Origin: Parelaphostrongylus tenuis
Lineage: Eukaryota > Nematoda > Chromadorea > Rhabditida > Metastrongylidae
DNA length: 64,000 nt
Assembly (NCBI GenBank): GCA_019055375.1
Contig: JAHQIW010002128.1
Location: 1 to 64,000 of the forward strand
Reading direction: 5' to 3'
Shown: positions 59,601 through 64,000 of the stretch, one piece after another
Numbering within the stretch: the stretch's first letter is position 1
Layout: every line of letters starts with the position of its first letter
Notes under the pieces: generated by a model
What the model was told of the DNA's origin: nothing
The model's database searches: none
Seen by the model: the letters and a program-made list of their open reading frames with translations, nothing else
Position numbers and translations under genes: made by a program

Positions 59601-62600
59601 AAGAATAATCCCATCAATGTCTAAAGAAAGAGTAGGAGCTTCGAACATTCGTTTGAATGTGTTAGGCAGAAGCGTAAACAAATCATGCCGAGGAGGATTT
59701 ACTCCCATTGGTAAAAACGAAGGAAGATATCCTCGGAAGCAGTTGGGCAACAAGGACGTCCCTATTTTACTACTAAACGTCTGCAACCACCTGGATGTGG
59801 TCACATGAGTCGCTAGAAGAAACAAAATTCGACCGGACGCATAAGGTCGTCTTGAGAGCATTCAACTAAAAGGAATACGTAGAGGGCGTAAACGGTACGA
59901 ATGTCCAGTGTCAAAATCATCACGATAAAATGGGCTCATAGTACAGAATAAACGCGAATGATCAAATTTAGTATCTATAAAGCGATAGAAACAAAGTTTT
60001 TCGTAATTGAAGTAGGTTCTAATTTAAGTAGTATACTAATAATTGTGAATTTATTGAGAATTATTGATGAGGTGGCATCGCATGCAGTGTGCAATATTAT
60101 TTGGTTGATTTCTCATTTTCAATCACTATCATGATGACATCAGGGTATTTCATGAGATGAAAGTTCCGGAACCTGGGAAGACTGGGAGTTTTTTATCGCA
60201 ATTTTTGATTTCAGAAGAACAAGCTGATAAAGTGAACATTATTCTTAGCGACAATGAATGAGAACGAAAAGCCGTCAACATGAAAAATAAAAGATAATTG
60301 TGAATCAAATTTGGATGAATATGCATAAAACAGCAAAGAACTGTTCAATAACACTTTGGAAATACACGTTTGCATAAGTGTGGGGCTTTTTCTTTGAAAT
60401 CCTGCGTCTCAGAAGGAAGTATCGCCATTGTTCCAACCAAAAATAGCTTCAAATAGCTTCATCGATGTCTCTTCTATCATATTTCACATTTACTGGCGAT
60501 AGAATTTTATTTAGTAGTCATTAAATTCCAAATTCCAATAGAAAACTACCACAACGTCATAGTAGAGGCCGCGCTCGCCGCGCAGGATTTCAAACTTCGT
60601 TGTCAACTGGTTTAGATGGATCGGGAGTGCGTACGGATCGAAAGAAGCCCTGCACATTCTCGAGTTGAATTTGCATGCAGAGATTGACTCCTTCTTCCGA
60701 TCAACGTTGACTCGTTGATAACCAAGATTGTGTACTGTATGAGATGTCGATAGAGCGTAGCATAGAAAAAGAAGCAAAAATGTCGCTTGTGGAGAAACAA
60801 ATCGCTGCAGAGAAATTATTGAGTTCATTGACTTGACATGTGATGCATATGGTTGTCAAGAAAGAGCACGATTGCGTCTTGTCCAAAGAAGAATCGCATA
60901 TCCGATTTCATTGGTGTACAGAATACGAGCATCTACTCATAAGGTTCACACGTCCTCTTTACGAATGGGTTAATGGAAGCAAATACATAGCTGTATGAAT
61001 AATATAGCCCTTTGTCTCTCAACTAACTCACCAATACTTTGAATGGAATTATTCGCGAGCAAAAGAACAAGAAGCTGATCCAATGAGTCGAAACTATTTC
61101 TTGCGATTTGAACGATGTTGTTGTTCTAAAAGATCAATATTGTGATTGCTCAAATTTACGGTGAATGTAGATCCTCTAAGCAATATCAAAGTGTTTGGAA
61201 AACCATTACTGGAGGTAATCGATCTAATTGTTTAGTAGACTTGATTTACCTGAATACTAATTAGCTGAAGTTTCGGATTGTTCGAGAATGCAAGCGTTTC
61301 AATTTTCTCGATTAGATTACCATCCAGTCGTACTTGCTTGAGGCTGATGAGATCTTTAAGCTCCGGTAACTGAAAAGATTGATTGAACAACAATTAGGAC
61401 AGAAAGAAATAATTATGCCATTTTTGAAAGATAAAGAAACTGCATCTCTTATCGATTCGTATCTGTCGCAACAGCCTGTAGTCACAAGTCATTATATGAA
61501 ACTAAAGCTATGATTTGGTTAGAATAAACCTTCGACCGTTTCAAGAAAACCATACACTTTTGGTATGAGGATAAAATAAATAAATTCTTCAACATACACC
61601 TTCTTCAAAAGATTGTTAGTAACGTCGAGGATTTCAAGCTGGTGGAAAGCTTGAAGCCTGTTGCCTTCGAGGTTTCCGATCAGATTGTCCCTCATATAGA
61701 GATATTGTAGCTGGGGAACATTCATGAATGCCATTGGATGAATCTCGTTGAGAATATTGTTGTGCAGACGCAACTCTTTGAGCTGTGGAAGATTCATTAG
61801 TTCGAAGTTATTGATCTGCAATTGGTAAAATGATCACTATGACATGAAAGTCAATACTATGGCCATAATCTATCAAAAATAAGAGCTTGTTAGATTGCTT
61901 TGAGAGAAAATCGATTGGAAAAAACCGAAACTAAAATCAGAAAAACTTTTGGTTCAAATGAAATAAGAGTGAGGGAGCAACATCATTCTCACTATACGCT
62001 GGCTGACGTTTTAAACTGTAACTACATATAACCAGGAAGTAAAGAAATTGTGAGCCCTGCATGTTTTTCATTTTTTGAAATTACACTTGTGGAGGGACTC
62101 TTGCCTACTTATTAATACTGTATTCTGAGCAACACTATTTATTAAAAAAGCTAGTCAGTAATTGTCAAATGAGGATGAATTTTGCGGAATGAAGAGTGAC
62201 ATGACACCTCTGCGATCTTGTTGTCCGATAAATCCAGGTACATCAGCTTTACACTGTTGCGAAGATGTTGCGCCGGAATGGTCGTCAAGCAATTGCCGCT
62301 GAGATCAAGCAGTTCCAAATGTGACTTCACCTCAGATAAAGCATTTCTGAAGTCAAAACAACCTCTTTTTGCATGGATGACTGGAATTTTTCCAAGAACC
62401 AACTTCATGATCAAATAAAAATCAAAATGGCAGAAAAATAATACTCACGGTGATAAGGCACAAATCTTATTGCTTTCCAACCGTAAATATCGTAGCTGTG
62501 ACAATCCTTCGAATGCGTTTTCAGGGACATCTTGTAGCTGAAATTTACATGTATACATACATATATATGTGCATATATACACATATGCTTATATATATTG

Positions 62601-63047
62601 CATATGTATGCACGCGTATATGTACATATATATATATATATATATATATGCACATATATGTATTTGAACGTTTCCAAACGAATATATTACAAGGTTTTGT
62701 TCTCCCAAAGCATCTCGCTGATGCATTGATGTGATGATTTCTCTCGAGCTCGGTTCGTCTCAGCACTTTCCTCTGTCATACAGAGATACTGGATTGTTTT
62801 TTGAGAACAGTAAACAAATCGAAAGTTTTTTTTTTTTGATAAACAATTTCCTTTATACATAACCATCTACTAAACTAGCTTTACAAAAATAAACAATTCA
62901 AATATTAGATGGAAGTAAAAGGCTCACCTTGTTTCCATGCAGGTTTAATGACGCCAGTTTGGACATGTTCCCAAAAAGTGGAATGTTTACAAGGTTGTTG
63001 TTCAGCAAGCTTAGCTCTTCCAGAGACGACTCAACAGCTCGGAAGAA
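44653..63047 (-). CDS. Extracellular leucine-rich-repeat type I transmembrane protein, 20 exons, N-terminus incomplete
   Basis: Exons: 62928-63047, 62449-62537, 62208-62346, 61600-61815, 61250-61369, 61032-61125, 57166-57314, 57003-57096, 56078-56207, 54735-54818, 54213-54321, 53889-53990, 51579-51707, 50470-50625, 50161-50262, 49824-50003, 49399-49518, 45228-45373, 45043-45144, 44653-44770. They join in frame for 832 residues to TAG at 44653. Residues 1-340 are about ten leucine-rich repeats (LxxLxLxxN, such as LKELRLHNN and LFWLDLSNN). A cysteine C-cap follows (ICDDAFDWF). Next come about 390 residues with no known domain, a transmembrane helix (ALGLVGAATVVVLLVFAVYI), a basic stop-transfer run and a 46-residue tail. 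The architecture fits nematode EGG-6/LET-4/PAN-1-type proteins of the apical matrix and egg or epithelial surface. Which of these it matches was not settled. Some donors are weak, for example GTTGGT and GTTCGC. Confidence 0.88.
45043..45144 (-). other. Transmembrane helix exon
   Basis: A 102 bp exon encodes the single hydrophobic segment (ALGLVGAATVVVLLVFAVYI), followed by KRQREGKQ. With an outside LRR domain this gives a type I topology and a short Ser/Thr-rich cytoplasmic tail in the last exon. Confidence 0.85.
45541..45930. repeat. 390 bp fold-back element in an intron
   Basis: The left arm (45541 to about 45670) and right arm (about 45795-45930) are inverted copies. Examples are AAGATGGAGCTG with its inverse CAACTCCATCTT, GCTTGCTACTCATGCAC with GTGCATGAGTAGCAAGC, and ATGGCGCG with CGCGCCAT. 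The loop is about 125 bp. There is no transposase reading frame. Confidence 0.85.
46750..47570. repeat. Degenerate tandem-like run of the hairpin-family unit
   Basis: Segments such as TTGAGCTATCGAATGGTTAT (near 47196) and TTGAGCTATCGAATGACTAT (near 47528) recur every 200-300 bp. They alternate with ACTGCTACAG and GAAAAACTTT-type blocks. These are the same blocks as in the elements at 29690 and 48238. Confidence 0.5.
48238..49275. repeat. 1 kb fold-back element with long imperfect arms
   Basis: The left arm runs from about 48262 (CTATCCCCTACGCTCGACAA) through CTCGAACTATCCGTATACG to GTGTGCTTATATCC-type sequence near 48500. The right arm runs back from GGAAAGACCA-type sequence near 49010 through CGTATACGGATAGTTCGAG to TTGTCAAGCGTAGGGGATAG near 49270. 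The arms total about 330 bp at roughly 75% identity by eye. No transposase is encoded. Confidence 0.8.
49399..54818 (-). other. Juxtamembrane region with a short degenerate repeat
   Basis: Eight exons encode this part, of no family recognised. At least three copies of a ~20-residue helix-like unit are visible: VNKMDPNLVAHVLRGG, VDKIPMELITHVMQG and LSKIPAEIITALSRG. Their consensus is K(I/M)xxxLIxxxxxG. Ser/Thr/Pro-rich linkers separate some units (DNTTPSPST). In this gene most exons start and end in phase 0, so exon gain or loss would preserve frame. Confidence 0.6.
51708..53888. other. 2.2 kb intron of the LRR gene
   Basis: No exon or recognised repeat. A plus-strand open frame at 51750-52037 has no supporting domain or partner exons. 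Confidence 0.45.
56078..56207 (-). other. LRR C-terminal cap exon
   Basis: This exon joins the last LRR exon through a G|GA split codon and continues ICDDAFDWFIRYL, then ISCVGPEKYAGV. It has two cysteines and the tryptophan expected of an LRRCT. It ends in AG that joins the A of exon 54735-54818, so the LRR and juxtamembrane parts are one gene. Confidence 0.85.
56925..57025. repeat. Imperfect tandem duplication over an exon-intron border
   Basis: The segment GAAGGGAAGTATTTATCTTACCATCAAGAAGTATGTTGG at the 3' end of exon 57003-57096 has a second copy about 53 bp lower (GAAGGGAACTATCTATTTC, then GAGAAGAATGTTGG). The second copy has lost the donor dinucleotide. Confidence 0.75.
59592..59780 (-). 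CDS. Isolated exon-like open frame in an intron, function unknown
   Basis: Acceptor GGTTGCAG and donor GTAAGC frame exactly 63 codons in phase 0, open well beyond on both sides. The product has a proline-rich stretch (LPSFLPMGVNPPRHDLF) and a hydrophobic end. It cannot be a cassette exon of the LRR gene without changing frame, because the flanking exons are joined in phase 1. It could be a remnant or an exon of a nested gene. Confidence 0.25.
60506..60511 (-). terminator. AATAAA polyadenylation signal candidate
   Basis: The hexamer overlaps the last base of the TAA stop of the nested ORF, which would give a very short 3' UTR. Confidence 0.35.
60511..60828 (-). CDS. Nested single-exon ORF, candidate secreted peptide precursor with CxFNxxxC ring
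   Basis: A 105-residue frame from ATG at 60828 to TAA at 60511 lies inside an intron on the same strand as the host gene. Residues ~17-30 are hydrophobic (TFLLLFLCYALSTS), like a signal peptide. Next come a basic site (DRKK) and then SISACKFNSRMCRASFDPY. The spacing C-x-F-N-x-x-x-C is the ring pattern of C-type allatostatins. Unlike those peptides, the ring here is not at the end of a processed peptide with a C-terminal F. An AATAAA overlaps the stop codon. An acceptor-like CTCTGCAG lies 8 codons into the frame, so the true start could be in an upstream exon. No search was done and the frame may be fortuitous. Confidence 0.4.
   Translation of the reverse strand: MNSIISLQRFVSPQATFLLLFLCYALSTSHTVHNLGYQRVNVDRKKESISACKFNSRMCRASFDPYALPIHLNQLTTKFEILRGERGLYYDVVVVFYWNLEFNDY
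62545..62660. repeat. TA/CATA microsatellite in an intron
   Basis: Alternating ACATATATA and TA runs between the LRR exons at 62449-62537 and 62928-63047. Confidence 0.9.
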
Positions 63048-64000
63048 CTTTAAACGAATGTATCACAAAAATTCTCTAGATAATCGCTTTCAAATAATTA
63101 TAAATGCATAGACAAAATATTAGATGGGTCTGGGACCCTAAATTTGCTTTTTGAAGTCAAATGTTCTGTCATAAATGTGCATCTTGAGTGAACCCAATCA
63201 TCACATAAATATTATATGCGTCTGTCATCACTCAATCCCAATCGAGAATTTACGACATTCACTTTATCACAGATCCCACGACAATTGATGATAATGACAC
63301 ATGTCACTGATATCACCCTCGATCTGCTCGCAACAACACGTCGACCCATTTTCTTTCCATCTCACCACTTTGTCTAATGGATGCTATAATCTTCCACCAA
63401 CAACGCAAGACGACATTCAGTTATCCTCTACGTACATCAGTGGAGTTTTCTAGTGGTTTCCACTCATCTGAAAGCATGAATAACACCTCAGTATCCACAC
63501 GTTTTGGCGTTTCCTAACCATGTAGCTCTCCTTCTTAGAAACGATCGGTCCGTCAAACCGCCATGAATATCACGATCCGGTATTCCAATTACGCCCAATG
63601 AAGGAACATTTCGACGCATATTATACAAAAGATAGAAGCCAATTGATGCAATAGACATACTAACTTCATCCTCGGATACCATCTCCGTTTCTGAGCAACA
63701 ATTTAATAGGTTCAAGAGTCGTAGAAAACTACCAATTTCGAATTTTTGTGATTATGAATGAAAAAATTCGAACAGTGGATAGGAATAAAACTAAATATAT
63801 AAATAGAAAGAGACTAGAATAAAATATCAGACCGTTCGTTTTGAATGTTTTCTTAGGACCACGCTCGTATTTTAATATGTCTCATGATTATTTTTGAGTC
63901 ATGCATGTGATCACTTATGGGCACTTATACAGGAACGGATGGGGTTCTGAATGCTCGATTCACACTCAGCGGAACGAACATTGGCTAGGTCGTGAAGTCA
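63048..64000. other. Right edge, upstream of the identified LRR exons
   Basis: Apart from the possible first exons described above, no gene or known repeat was recognised. Confidence 0.4.
63436..63669 (-). CDS. Possible first exons of the LRR protein (signal peptide)
   Basis: The ATG at 63669 reads MKLVCLLHQLASIFCIIC, a plausible signal peptide. A short exon at 63436-63467 (AGCTTTCAG-like acceptor, GTACGT donor) reads EWKPLENSTD and joins the first LRR exon in phase 0. The join between these two pieces is not settled: the phase of the obvious donor (GTAATT at 63592) gives a stop, while weaker donors would keep frame. The true start may lie beyond 64000. Confidence 0.35.

Larger units (their letters stand above)
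57315..61031. other. 3.7 kb intron of the LRR gene with a possible nested gene
   Basis: Contains the ORF at 60511-60828 and an exon-like stretch at 59592-59780. A GC-rich patch lies near 57695-57735. Other parts look like diverged hairpin-family repeats (for example GCTGTGACAGGTGAAAAG near 58390). Confidence 0.5.
57003..63047 (-). other. LRR ectodomain exons
   Basis: Eight exons encode the repeat array. The intron positions do not follow the repeat period. The consensus by eye is LxxLxLxxNxIxxIxxxxFxxxxx. Asn is kept at the consensus position in almost all repeats (SLLNNNL, LESNKI, LDLSGNCL, LDLSDNKI, RLHNNIL, LDVTNNLL, RLDGNLI, LANNSI, LNLRNNSL, LDLAHNNL, LDLSNNQL). There is no LRR N-cap cysteine cluster in the exons found, another sign that the 5' end is missing. 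Confidence 0.85.

Noticed and set aside
61250..61369. A suspected one-base frameshift in an LRR exon
   Set aside because: Re-reading the bases across the line break showed GGATGGTAATC, which keeps the frame. The exon is exactly 120 bp and intact.

Overview
The window looks like nematode nuclear DNA, most likely from a strongylid-type (hookworm-like) parasite. The genes are split into many small exons of about 75-440 bp. The introns end in a TTTCAG-type acceptor, short repeats are very dense, and the recognisable proteins are an extracellular leucine-rich-repeat membrane protein and a NuMA/LIN-5-like coiled-coil protein. The organism is inferred from gene style and protein families, not from a marker gene.

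Layout. (1) Positions 1 to about 19,260 are one continuous tandem satellite with a 178-180 bp monomer and roughly 107 copies. It runs off the left edge. The middle (about 2.7-12.9 kb) is nearly uniform and both sides are diverged. (2) 19.3-29 kb holds scattered minus-strand exons: a three-exon block ending at 20,448, two cysteine-rich exons near 22.8-23.3 kb, and repeats. (3) 28.47-39.26 kb carries, on the minus strand, a 15-exon coiled-coil gene with a NuMA/LIN-5-like N-terminal domain. Its start is not found and its 3' end is uncertain; the 20.4-21.0 kb block may be its C-terminus. (4) 39.3-44.6 kb is a repeat-rich intergenic stretch with tRNA-derived SINEs and fold-back elements. (5) 44,653 to about 63,670 carries, on the minus strand, one large gene for a type I membrane protein: about 10 leucine-rich repeats, a cysteine C-cap, a long juxtamembrane region with a short internal repeat, one transmembrane helix and a short tail. 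Its biggest introns hold hairpin elements and, at 60,511-60,828, a nested ORF for a possible secreted peptide precursor with a CxFNxxxC ring.

Working together. All convincing exons are on the minus strand. The two big genes look functionally unrelated: one is a cortical/spindle coiled-coil protein, the other an apical-matrix LRR receptor-like protein. Exon joins were checked by reading phase by hand, and every join given for the LRR gene from 63,047 to 44,653 keeps frame. No bacterial features, rRNA, bona fide tRNA or CRISPR arrays were seen.
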